Source: Apostichopus parvimensis
Taxonomy: Eukaryota > Echinodermata > Holothuroidea > Aspidochirotida > Stichopodidae
NCBI GenBank assembly: GCA_000934455.1
Contig: KN887581.1
Coordinates: 124,001-188,000 of the forward strand
Length of the DNA stretch: 64,000 nt
Direction of reading: 5' to 3'
Shown here: positions 12,210 through 23,836 of the stretch, piece after piece
How the letters are laid out: each line of letters starts with the position of its first letter
How positions within the stretch are numbered: the first letter of the stretch is position 1
Translations under genes and position numbers: made by a program
The notes under the pieces: generated by a model
Told to the model about the DNA's origin: nothing
Seen by the model: only the letters and a program-made list of their open reading frames with translations
Database searches by the model: none

Positions 12210-14849
12210 GAACGAAGTAAATACTTAAATTTAGACATGGCATACTATATTTAAAGAATCAGTGGTGGAAACTGCTCAGCAGGAATACAAATGGTCATGG
12301 TTGATTTGCATAAATCTACAAGCTCCTGTATAATAAGAAAGTAAAGAATATGCTATAATAAGATGTATCCATAGACAACTTGTTTCTTTAATCAACCATG
12401 TCTTAAGTAGTATCATACACACTAAAAAAAATTACAAAGCATAATGGTCTTAAAAGAAGGAGTAGCTTAATCTCATGTTGCTTTTTTAACACTGACAGCC
12501 GGCCATTGTACGACATGAAAAGGGCAGGGCTAATGGTTGTTCTTTTCTAACATCAAACACAATTTAAAACCACATTGATTATGTTCAAACAGAAGGAGAG
12601 TAAAGCCAGTTGACAATCTTTTCAAAACCCTGGTATGACAAACTTCCCATTTAATGTTTGTTGGAAGTCATAGCATGGAGTGTTTAATGTCATTTGAGGA
12701 TAAATTATTTGCAAGAAACAATAAAGACAGGATGATATTGGTGAGTAGTGAACACAAATGAAGAAGTTACAGTAGCAATGGGTGGGGGATAAAAAAGAAG
12801 CTGGTAGGAGTGGTAATAAATTATCTGTGTTCAGTATGAACAAAGACTACTACCCTCTTTATTTTTTTTACTGAGATCAAACCCTTCTCAAGTCCTGTAA
12901 GTTTTTTCTCGGAATAGAAGTCAATACATTTCAGAATATGTTTTTCAAAAAGATGGGATAAAGTACCATCGCTGTCTAAAGTATGATTTCCTATGTTACA
13001 ACATGCAAAAATTACGAGAGGTTACCCTTGGAATATTGAATGTACCATGTGAAGCAAAGGCTAAAGTTTGGAAAGGTTTAATTATTGCACACTGACAGCT
13101 GGGTCAGCACAGCTTGTCCCTAAACTGTTGGTAAAGAACTATCACTTTCATTGTATATATTCAACATGTGTACCAAAACTGTTGGTGAAGAACTCGGACT
13201 TTCATTTTCATGACTTTTGGGAAAGTTATCATATAGAGGGCGCTATTCGTATAGCTACCCATGGTGCATTTACACAATATTTTTCACATTTCTAGCCCAT
13301 GTGGGACTTTGTAATTTTTCACTTCAATTTATTTTTCTTAATTGGACAAGTTTCATCATTGTACTCTATAACAGGGTGTCGTTTGTGGGACGTCCCACAA
13401 TATCACTTCACACAATTTTTGTCCCTCAAGTGTTGGTGTGTGAGAGACACTGTGTCCAACATTGGTATGCAATGTAAACACACATACACACATCCACACA
13501 CGCACACACACGCCAACCTGACTACATAGGTTCCTTTTGCTAAAGCAAGGAACCCAAAAAACGGATCCTAAAAGTGTATTTTTATATTCTACTCATCTTT
13601 GTTAAGGACTATATTATTAAAAATATCACTTAAAGGATGCTCATAAATTTATGAAAACGATTGATGACATACGTGATTGACAGACACAATTTACAGAATT
13701 GAGCCTTTCAACAATACGGCTTTGTGTGGCATGCGCTTGAGAAGCTATGCTTTTGCCTTTTTTTCTGTTCCGCGTCATTGTGCTGCACGCGCGACACATT
13801 TTCTTGGATGCCAATTTTAAAAGGTGCATAGAAGACAAAAGAGAAAATGAGTGCTCATTGTTGCGTGATTTGAGTTGAAATATTTCATCGGAGTCATCAA
13901 TTCCTTGTGTTGGTTTTGACGAAATCTAACATTGTGCTGCCAAGTCATGGCATTACACATAAGTACAATTATTATTTCACTATTTTTATTGTTCCTTTCT
14001 GTTCTTCATACTGAGTTTAGCACAGTATCCTCCACAGTTTTAATAAATGTAGGTTCCAATGAAAAAAAAGGAGTCGCGAGGTAGTCCATCTAATAAACCA
14101 ATGGGGGATTGAACTGCTCCAAAGTAGACCAAACTTTTCGAGGTAATGAAGTGGAACCAGTGCTACTAGTTCCTTATCTTTTCTAATTGTTTCACCTAAG
14201 ACATCAGTGAAGTACGGCTAACGGTAGGCTACATCAGTTGAAAGTTAGGGTAGTACACTTAAGCAAAACCGGTCTCCACACGTTGACCGCTGCTCATTCC
14301 ACTAGGTATAAATAATGTGATGATTTTACTTAACGAATATGAATGTAACAAACGTAAACAATATTTGTTCCTCTCATCCTGTGCAATAACTGCCTATGCT
14401 ATGGTTATGCATGTACTTGGGGTCATGACGATCAGATCCATCATAGCTAGGCTACGTAGGTATGGGTCAGCCTGATGTACAGTTTACATGAAAACCAGTT
14501 AAGATGCACATAATGCTCCAAGTTTAATTACTGAAATATTGAACTCATTATCGAATTAAGCTTTTGTTATTATATACCTAGAATATATTATAACTCAGCA
14601 ACATGTAAATGTAGGCCTACACTTTATGCATTTCAGTAGAAATTGTGTCATAATTAAAGTATTAGAAAGTAGTACACAGACTATGCAGCTATATATGGCA
14701 CTGGTGGTAGGCCTTGGTCACTGGTAGTATACTTGCCTAAGCCATTTTACTAGAATTTGCATGTTGTGAGTTCAGTTTATAACAAGCTTATGTGATTGAA
14801 GCTGTTATCCTTGATCTACTGTACCTTAAATGTATCCATCTTACAGACA
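12210..14849. other. Noncoding stretch with CA-rich tract
   Basis: No convincing gene. It contains a CA-rich microsatellite at about 13,480-13,515 and an 18-bp palindrome at 13,383-13,400. Sequence around 13,425-13,450 recurs inverted at about 50,560. The rest is ordinary AT-rich DNA. Confidence 0.45.
13383..13400. repeat. Perfect 18-bp palindrome
   Basis: TTGTGGGACGTCCCACAA is its own reverse complement. The half-site GTGGGAC / GTCCCAC also recurs at about 32.5 kb and 50.6-50.9 kb, so it seems to belong to a repeat family rather than being a chance site. Confidence 0.8.
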
Positions 14850-14854
14850 GCTCA

Positions 14855-16545
14855 AGAATTATTTACTTCTCCTACAGACAATGATGTCGATTTAAAAGCA
14901 TTGGAACTTCTGTCTAAAGAGGACATTAAATCGATGATACCACAAGTTGGGAAAGGGTAAACTGTGTACGGAAATGGAAAGAACACGTAAATCCAGGTGC
15001 TGCAATTTAATCATAGCCTAGTGATAATAAAGGTAACCAAGCTGTGTTTGAAATGTCTAAGAGGTCAGTGGAGGAATAAAGCAATTACCGAACCATTTAA
15101 TCTATTATCATCAAATTCTCTGCTGGAACATCTACAAGGCTAGTTTGTAGCCAAAATGGCTGCAAAGACACCTTTTCGTACACCTCGTCATATAAAAGGC
15201 ATCTTTCAGCTATCAATGAAACACTAGTTACGACAGAAGTAGTTGATGCTGATGAAGCAAAAGATCATTTGGAGTTGCCGCCTGCAAAACGAGGAAACAA
15301 CTCTTAAGATGAAAATAACTGTGTCCAGCACTCGAGGATTATACTGATGAAACTGCCGATGACATATTTTAAAGTGTTGTAACTTTTATTCAGCTGTGCC
15401 ATTTTGTTTTGTTAAAACAAAATATCTGAAATTTAATTTTAATCTGCTGCAGCTGTAAATAGTCTCCAGAAAGATGTAAATGAACTTATGAAAGAGAAAA
15501 TGAGCAACAGTGGTACAGAAATTTTACAGTCTCCGAAATCCTCTCATACATTTAAGAACAGGATATCAAGAAGACAAATACTTTGAAGGGAAAGGTGTAT
15601 GACTTAAAGCAATCGAAAAAGTAACTGGCAGAAGATTAATTTGTAACACTGACAGTGCCTCTGGTCGAGTAAAGCAAATGCAGACAGCAGACTCATTTCA
15701 ATATGTTCCAGCTGAAGTACTTTTAAGGACACCTGGAGCAACCAGGTATTATGGCTGCCATTCTTGAGAGAAAAGTCTCAAAGATAGTGCAGTAATAAAT
15801 TATTCATCGATAGGAACTACTACTGTGAAAGGACAATATGCCATGATGGAATACCTATTGTTCTTCTGTTATATAATGATGATTTGGCAAGTGGAAAGCC
15901 GTTTGGTTCGAAGGAAGGAGTTAACAGGTTCAGCATCTTTTATCTCAGTGTTCTTTGCTTACCTAACAGGCTTCAATCCTGACTCAATAATATTTTGTTA
16001 GTTGCATGTACTAAGCCGCTCCTTGTTGCCAAATATGGAATTCATAGTGTCCCCTCATGTTTCATTGAAGATTTAAAGAAACTTCAACAGTCGGGTATAG
16101 AACTGTTCTGTGATGACTTTGGAGGGAAAAGTATGGCCTTTTTTGTTTCAAGTTATATGTGACAACTTAGGTCTTCACAAGATGCTTAGATGTTGTGGAA
16201 GCTTTATCGGAAATATTGTTGCCGTTTTTGCAAAGTAGTGAAAAAAACAATGAGGACAAATACAGTAGAAGACATTCTAAGAACAAAGGAAGGCTTTCAA
16301 CAAGACCTTCTCACAGGCAATGTTTCACAAACAGGTGTAAACGATCCTCAATACTGAATGAACTTGCCTGTTGCCATGCCGCTGACAATTAGGCCGCTGC
16401 ATGATTGTTCAGGTGTTATACGATTTCAAATCAAAGTAATTGTTAATATTTTCATTGAAGAAGGTATTTTTACTATTCAAGAACTCAACAACCGACTTTC
16501 ATCATTCAACTATGGCTATGCTGTTACAAGCCCCTAAGTAATCTC
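14855..16545 (+). pseudogene. Broken multi-copy gene, function unknown
   Basis: Fragments in changing frames keep protein-like sequence. LELLSKEDIKSMIPQVGKG at about 14,893-14,960 resembles a SAM-like segment. NDDLASGKPFGSKEGVNRFS then FIEDLKKLQQSGIELFCDD lie at about 15,880-16,120. A last segment at about 16,395-16,540 reads IRPLHDCSG, then FIEEGIFTIQELNNRLSSF. In order and spacing these resemble a large multi-copy uncharacterised family seen in fish and invertebrate genomes, possibly transposon-borne. I recognise the pattern but not a function. Numerous stops and frame changes mean it cannot be expressed whole. Confidence 0.45.
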
Positions 16546-16635
16546 AATAATTTGTATGATTTTTGCAACAAATAGTTGTGTTATAAATCAATATTATAGT
16601 ATATTATAAATTAATCTAAGAATCATAGTATAGAA

Positions 16636-17631
16636 ATGCCTGGTATGTGTGCATATCTGGTGTGTGTAGAATATTTGGAAAAGTTGAGAAGCTTCTAGAA
16701 GAGTTAGAACATTTGAGAACAATTTAGATCATCTCAACACAGTACACATTGGAACGTGCTAGAAACATTGGGGTGCTGCCAAGGGGACATCCACTGTGCT
16801 ATTTTTAGAACACTAGTTGAGGATTTCCTGGAAAGGTGAAGTGACCTTTTGGATTGGTTGAACTGAGCTGGAGCTACTGTAAGATGCTTCTAGAATGAAT
16901 GGACGTTGCAAGATCATTCTAGACTTGTGGAAATGCTATATAAGCACCCGATATTTGGAGATCGAAAGTTTTAACAATCTTGGTACCAGGAGTTTAATAA
17001 CATCTCGCTCAAGTGAATTCTACAAATCCAGTGTGAGTAAATACTCACTTAGTTTGACAGTAAAGTTATAGCTGACTTTATATTAGTGGATTTGTCACAA
17101 GTTTACCGGCTTCGTAGTCGTCCATCGTTGTGTAGCCGTCTTCGGTTCTGTGCCAGTCAGCACTACTTATTGTGGCCTCTGAGTTACCCAAGGACAGGAA
17201 TCCAAGGATAAACAAGCTGCAAGCACAACTTGGACATTTATTAGTAGTCGACCTCCGAAGTGGAAGTCATCAAGTTGGGAGCTGGATTTCTTCAACATTG
17301 GACATTCGTCCGCCGACAAGTTTCGCCATTAATTGTACGCTGAAATAATCGCCAGGACTTTTTGTGACCGGACTTATGCTGCAGCTCGCGTCGCGGCACA
17401 CACCAGGTCGTGAGTAAATTATAGTGTAACTTATTCAATCTGTTTTGGTGTAAACTGTTTAGATATTGATAAATGATCTTTGTTTGATTTGAATTACCTT
17501 GAACACACAATGAAATAAATACTTATTGTTATATTCAAAGTCAAAAATTGCAGTGTATTGTTTAGTCATTTGAGTTGTGAACCCAAGGGGAGGTGTATTC
17601 TGGCCTTGATCGAGTTGATCGTAACAATGCT
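16636..17631 (+). mobile_element. Solo LTR (986 bp)
   Basis: The segment 16,641-17,626 starts TGGTATGTG and ends GATCGTAACA, the TG...CA form of an LTR. It is flanked by ATGCC on the left and ATGCT on the right, a 5-bp duplication with one difference. It holds a TATATAAG box near 16,940 and an AATAAA signal near 17,513, in the order expected of promoter and polyadenylation signal. No internal region remains beside it, so it looks like a recombination remnant. The family is not assigned; Ty3/Gypsy or BEL are possible. Confidence 0.6.
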
Positions 17632-17751
17632 GACAAAAATAACAAACCAAGTAATATTTCATCTGTAGCTCTAAAAGTCCAGACGGCTCTCAATTGGTAA
17701 AAAAGCTGCTCAGGTTAAGTGTTGAGCCATGTATTTAACCTTTTATCATAG

Positions 17752-18008
17752 CTGGGCCCTGTTCCACAAAGACTAACGTACACTTGATCTTAAGATCAAA
17801 CTTAAGTTCGACACTCATCCGATAGATCGTAGCCTAAATTCGATCGTTTAAGTAGTGTTCCACAAAACCAAACTTACGCTACGCTTGATTTTAATTAAGA
17901 AATGGTTAGTGGACGAGGCTACTCTGACCATCCGTGACCTCAAATCACTTGTCTCCGAAGTTTCGATACAGCGAACAACCTGTCGGCGCATTATATGTCA
18001 TCAAAATG
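17752..18008 (+). other. Repeat-like head and possible helix-turn-helix exon
   Basis: The segment opens GGGCCCTGTTCCACAAAG, a start seen in marine-invertebrate interspersed repeats, and contains the perfect 16-bp palindrome TTGATCTTAAGATCAA at about 17,791-17,806. From 17,894 an open frame reads KKWLVDEATLTIRDLKSLVS and on to a strong donor (ATG|GTGAGT) at 18,009. The phrase TIRDLKSLVSEVS is like the first helix-turn-helix of Tc1/mariner-type transposases. No continuing exon was found, so this is probably a fragment. Confidence 0.3.
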
Positions 18009-19635
18009 GTGAGTAAATATCAGATAAAATGTATCAGAATAAGCATTTAACCACAATCTTGACAAGAATGACATTTGCCATGTTTTATTGCATACGCTGC
18101 GTACGTTTACTTAGTTTAATACAGGCAGTGAGTGTTATATGTAGGAGATGTACCAGAGCCTACAGGAATACCCGGGACAACGTTAAGCCTGCCTACATCT
18201 TAACTAAAGTTTATGCCTAACAGTAGCACAAATTTGTATTAGCAATGTCTACTGTATAAAAGGATAAACTACATAAGTATACGCCTGTATTATAACACGG
18301 ACGACTTAGGCTTAGTACTACAAGACTATACAGTATACTTAGGCCTATAACGGTACCCGGCTGCGTAATTTTGTTTCCTAATTGTACAAGTGAAAAATAA
18401 TTTACATGATATTGAGGGTAGGTTGGGTGTATTTCAATGATTTTATTACTCTTTTAATTTTTACTTCGCACAGCCCATTCTTCCGAAACTGGGATATGAA
18501 TACAAGGTTTGTTCTTATAAAGAACATGGCACAAGTGGGATGGACTGCACTCTACGACTATGTCTGACAGAAAAGGCAGATGTTCTCAAGTGGGTGAAGG
18601 ATCTGAAGGATGTATCTGAGACAACTTGGAGAACAAGCAAAACCTATCCAGTCAGTCAACACAAACAAGAGAATGTCTTTCAGGTAAGTCCAAATGAAAT
18701 GCACTGATTCTTTTTTTTATCTCCATATTGGACAAATATGTGGACAATTTTTATCGAATCCTTTTCAATATCAACTAGTGTCTTAGGTCCATCAAAGGCC
18801 TACACTGGAAAGGCCTACACTGGTTTAGTTTGGCAGAGATATGACACTGAAGGGAAAGATTGTTTTTGTTTCAAGCATTGTCATGCCCAAAACTTCAAAA
18901 GGCATGTCAGCGTAACATATGATATGAAAGACTGAAATATGTTACCTTTTAGCTGAGGACCAGTAAAGAATAACTTTAAATTTCTTACATTCAGTTACAA
19001 AGGGGGAAAGCTTTTCTTTCGTGTAATAAAAAAAACTTATGTAGACATTACCATTGTGTCCTACCATTCATAGTGAATGTGCTGTTTAAAATTTATAATT
19101 GAATTGATATCAGAACAAAACAACAGTCAAAGAAAAGAAGTTAAATAATTGGGTAATTGAGGAACTTGATGGAATAGACAGCAGTGAAAAAATAAACCCC
19201 ATAAATCTTTACTTGTCTTTACTTCTCGTGCAGGAAGTGTTATACAACTCACGTATCTCTGCTTTATGTAGCTTGTCTGTTAGCAATGATTCAAAGTATA
19301 ATATGCATATATATTGGCTACTTAAAGAAGGCCTCTGAATAAAATGTAGAATGAACATGATTGCATATCATCTCTCAAACCCATGGAGAAAGTGAGGTTC
19401 ACTTATTCATTTGAATTAGAGCTGAATAGTCCCCAGGGAGCTGGTTTGGTATTAGGAATGTTTCATTGGTTCAGTAGGTCATAATAATGTAAAGCAATTA
19501 TTTGATTCATAGTTAAACGTGCTATATACCTGTTATTATTGAATATTGTGTTTGGCAACTGAAACATCATGGCATGTATGTTGTCATCTTGCATACATGT
19601 ATATGTACTTTTAGGCCAAGAGCCTGTCACATATG

Positions 19636-20362
19636 ATTTCACCCCATTTAGCCCAGAAGGTTTGACCCCTTAAAGTTACTTAGACCATCTAGGTCATTCA
19701 CCAAAAAATTGTCAGCTCAACCCCAGTGGTCGGGTTCGGACCCCAGACCCCTGAAAAAGACCAACCGGACGGGTTAATTTCACCCCATCTAGCCCATAGA
19801 CCAAACTTTGTCAGAAGGAAGTAGTATGGCTGTACATTACAAAAAAAGGCAAAACTGACAAAATTTCTGGTCGGGAAGGGGTTGTCAGACCCCCACTAAG
19901 TCACCCCCAGTCGGGTTGATTTCACCCCATCTAGCCCATGGACCAAACTTTGGCAAAAGGAAGTAGCATATGGCATATGTTACAAAAATGGAAAAACTGA
20001 CAAAATTGATGTTCGGGAAGGTGTTGTCAGACCCCCACAAAGTTTACCCTCACCCACCCCCCAAAAGGCGGGATGATTTCACCCCATCTAGCCCATGGAC
20101 CAAACTTTGTCAAAAGGAAGTAGTATGGATGTACATTACACAAAGTGTAAAACTGACAAAATTCCCAGTCGGGAAGGTGTTGTCAGACCCCCACAAAGGT
20201 CACCCTCACCCACCCCAAAAGGCGGGTTGATTTCACCCCATCTAGCCCATAGACTAAACTTTGTCGAAAGGAAGTAGTATGTCTGTACATTGAAAAAAAA
20301 GGAAAATCTTACAAAATTGCTGGTCGGGAAGGGGTTGTCAGACCCCCCACAAGGTGCCCCCA
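19636..20362 (+). repeat. Tandem ~150-bp subrepeats in the left arm
   Basis: The phrase TTTCACCCCATCTAGCCCAT recurs from 19,778, 19,919, 20,077 and 20,231 (spacing 141, 158 and 154), with a diverged start at about 19,636. Each unit also has GGAAGTAGTATG, CGGGAAGG and GTTGTCAGACCCCCAC. Open frames of 60-86 codons here are repeat artefacts. Confidence 0.85.
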
Positions 20363-22771
20363 CCGAGTTAGTTCAATTCACGCAATCTGATCATAGACCA
20401 GAATTTTGTTTTAAAAAAGTATTCAAGACATTGTATTATAAAACATGAAAAAACTTACCAAATGATCTGAAAGCAAAGATGTGCCCATTATTGTCACATG
20501 GGCCACTTTTGTATTTGTGTAACATATACCGTAAAAGCATGAAATATATACATGTAGAACCAGCAACAAATGTTAAATATGAAAAGTGTTTACACTTGTA
20601 AAGCAGATTCCTTTGCATGAAAAATGTAGAAAATAACAACATGCTTTCAACAGGACCAGCCCCAGTTCATGTTGGTAGAATAAGTTTGCTTGTTCAACAT
20701 GATTGTTTGGACTGGCAATTACCACACTTGTGTCATCAATATGACAAACAGTAATGGAAAACTATAATAACAAGAACGGTTAAGTTTTAATTAGGAAAAA
20801 GCATCCACAAAAGAGGAAATAGTTACAGCTAGAACCCCACCAAACATTGCATTTGAACAAACATGGCGAATGTGGCCTCACTCAGTTTTAAGGCCCTTCA
20901 GTTATTAGGCACAATGCGCTTTAAAGGTTTTAAAATACAAATGGTTATACTAAAAAGTCTATATTGTCTTTTTCATTAGTTCCTATGATACAGTACGTCT
21001 CTGTCATTGTTCACCATCACGTCACTTGCATAATTCTGTTGTGCCATCTTATCGATCCACCTCTTCTGCAAGTATTCTAAGTAAAGTGTGATTTTAAAAA
21101 AAAATTGCTAAGGTAAAGCTTACCAGTTACAGGATTTTCGACAAATAAACCGCCGTTATGAAGCCCCGATCAAGATTGATTTGCCAAATTTGGGTTAAAA
21201 ATGTGAAAATTATTAGATATCAAAATAAATGTTAAAAATAACTCAAAATAGCTGTTACATTTCATTATTTCTTGTGGATTTTATGTTAAGATTATAAAAA
21301 TGAAAAAGGTATTAAAGTCTAAGGATCAAATCTGCAATGCATTTTGAATTCCTTGGCAAATTGCAGATAATCTGCAAGATTCTTTTTAAATATTTCAACA
21401 GAAATGGAAAACGTTTAACAAAATGTTCACAGAGAAAGTAACTAATTAAACTGGCATTCACCATAGGTACCTCATTGGAAATTAACACAAGACACATAAT
21501 TACCAATACTGTTATTTGAAGAGGAAAATACTGCCTTTTCACCCATGATGTAAATCAAATTAAACTTCCAGATTTTGTAAATATTCCTTGATTTTAACCA
21601 AATAATCTTTAACCAATTGTACGTTTAAAAAGAAACAATATGAGTACTGATTTATTGGTTGCAATAGTACAATGTGAGCTACTAGAAATCTAACCCATAG
21701 GATACATATTTAAGGAAACGCCAAAAATGAAATGAAAACAATTGCACAAGGAAAGTATGCATTCATAACACAAAAACAGCTGAGGCAGGGGAGGGGGGCA
21801 GCTTCAATAATATAATTGAGTGGCCAAGCGTTCCCCAAATAACTTCTTTGATTAACCAATTATATACCTGGCATATCTTTAACTATTTGAAAAGGCTTCA
21901 GAAATTAGAAGAATGTTCCTAACGATATCTAATATGCCAAAGGGTCCCCAATATTATTTTGTTCCACCTCTGCTGTAACATCATATATTGTGGGACCAAG
22001 CAGATAACTGGGTTGCAGGCCATTAATTAAAGCAGGTCTTATGTTTTACATGAATACAACAAACAATCATCTACCAAAAAAAAAACTATCAAAATTTAAC
22101 ATGACTTTTGAGAAGGAATTATGAGTATTATAGAAAACCAAAGGGCGGGGAAAACAAATACAATCTGCTGCCTTTAAGTATTGCTCACAATATTTTTGGG
22201 ATATGCCCTTCCATTTAACTGCTTAAATCTCACTTAATCATATACACCCTTCACTCCACAAGAACAGAACCATAAGAGAATGTGGGAATAGAGAAATTTG
22301 GTGAAAGTGGAGGACCAACTCTGGTCACATAACAGGATGTGGGCAAGGTTGTAACACAGACATTAGACAAAGAGGGTCTTTGTCTTGTCTTATAAAATAA
22401 AACATTTCCAGCAAAAGGCAGGAGAAACTCCTCCCACAAGATTCTCATCTATATCAGTTTGTTTATTACGCCAGGGATGCCTACCCATATTTTTTACTTA
22501 GGTGCTATAGTAAAAAAAATCAAAATGTTTTAAACTTAACAAAAACAGGAGCATCATTGTGTTTCAGTCACTTCCTTGCCTAGCAACTTTGGACCGGTTG
22601 TCACCCAAAAAGATGAAGCAATTAAGAAAGGCAAGCCATAAAAGGACATTGAAGGCTCTTTTAAATTACATAGAATATCTCCTCTCATAAATATGATCAT
22701 TAATTATTTATTTTTGTAATAATTATGTTTATATTTTTATTATCTCAGTTCATGGGTAAAAGACACTGGGT

Positions 22772-23498
22772 AGGGGCTCTTTGTAGGGGTCTGACAACCC
22801 CTTCCCGAACAGCAATTTTGTCAGATTTTCCTTTTTTTTAATGTACAGACATACTACTTCCTTTCGACAAAGTTTAGTCTATGGGCTAGATGGGGTGAAA
22901 TCAACCCGCCTTTTTGGGGGTGGGTGAGGGTGACCTTTGTGGGGGTCTGACAACACCTTCCCGACTGGGAATTTTGTAAGTTTTACACTTTTTGTAATGT
23001 ACATCCATACTACTTCCTTTTGACAAAGTTTGGTCCATGGGCTAGATGGGGTGAAATCAACCCGCCTTTTGAGGGGCGGGTCAGGGTAAACTTTGTGGGG
23101 GTCTGACAACACCTTCCCGACCAACAATTTTGTCAGTTTTTCCATTTTTGTAACATACTGCCATGCTACTTCCTTTTGCCAAAGTTTGGTCCATGGGCTA
23201 AGATGGGGTGAAATCAACCCGACTGGGGGTGACTTAGTGGGGGTCTGACAACCCCTTCCCGACCAGTAATTTTTTCATTTTTGCCTTTTTTGTAATGTAC
23301 AGCCATACTATTTCCTTCTGACAAAGTTTGGTCCATGGGCTAGATGGGGTGAAATTAACCCGTCCGGGGTGTCATTTTCAGGGGGTGTGGGGTCCGAACC
23401 CGACCACTGGGGTTGAGCTGACAATTTTTTTGGAATGACCTACATGGTCTAAGTAACTTTAAGGGGTGAAACCTTCTGAGCTAAATGGGGTGAAATCA
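22772..23498 (-). repeat. Tandem ~150-bp subrepeats in the right arm
   Basis: The same units as in the left arm run in inverse order and orientation. Arm-to-arm similarity is position-specific: the innermost units of the two arms match each other better than they match neighbouring units. This says the array existed before the arms were inverted, or that the arms have been corrected against each other. Confidence 0.85.
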
Positions 23499-23594
23499 TA
23501 TGGAACAGGCTCCCAGACTATTTATATACATGTACTTAAACCGAAAAAGAAACTCCAATACATTTTGAGCTACTCTCGCTCAAATAACAACTGC

Positions 23595-23836
23595 ATTTGT
23601 AAGGGCAGATCCAGGATTTTTAGAAAGGGGTGGGGAAGGGCAGGGGTACTTCCCTCTCCCCAAACCCCTTTTTTTCTGGTATTTAAACAATGGTTGACGC
23701 CATTAAAAAAGAAATGTATGATATGCTAATTTTGGGCTAACAAAATGTCTAATTGGCATGCCAAAAAGGCGTGTTTTTTGGGGGGTGGGTTCCGGACCCG
23801 CTCGACCACCCCCCTGTCTCCGCCTCTGATTTGTAA
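23595..23836. mobile_element. 226-bp hAT-like MITE with 8-bp target duplication
   Basis: ATTTGTAA occurs at 23,595-23,602 and again at 23,829-23,836. Between them the element opens GGGCAGATCCAGG and closes CCCCCCTGTCTCCGCCTCTG, imperfect inverted ends of the CAGGGGCGGATCC type. The 8-bp duplication fits the hAT superfamily. It sits just upstream of the second visible MULE exon and encodes nothing. Confidence 0.7.

Larger units (their letters stand above)
19620..23512. mobile_element. 3.9-kb fold-back element in the MULE intron
   Basis: The two ends are long inverted repeats of ~740 bp: 19,620-20,362 and 22,772-23,512. The outermost bases are GAGCCTGTCACATATGATTT on the left and, reverse-complemented, GAGCCTGTTCCATATGATTT on the right. 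The ~2.4-kb centre (20,363-22,771) is AT-rich with no gene. Each arm is built from four to five tandem ~150-bp units. This is the plan of a Foldback-type non-autonomous transposon. Flanks are CCAA on the left and CCAG on the right, so a target duplication is not certain. It lies between two exons of the MULE-type gene. Confidence 0.75.

Noticed and set aside
18735-18935. A second MULE exon directly after the first
   Set aside because: The 65-codon open frame has no match to the expected family sequence and no fitting splice phase.
21312-21542. 76-codon hydrophobic open frame on minus in the centre of the fold-back element
   Set aside because: Hydrophobicity follows from AT-rich codons; no start context, no relatives recognised.
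19970-23217. Open frames of 60-112 codons in both arms of the fold-back element
   Set aside because: They are translations of the 150-bp tandem units and appear in both arms.
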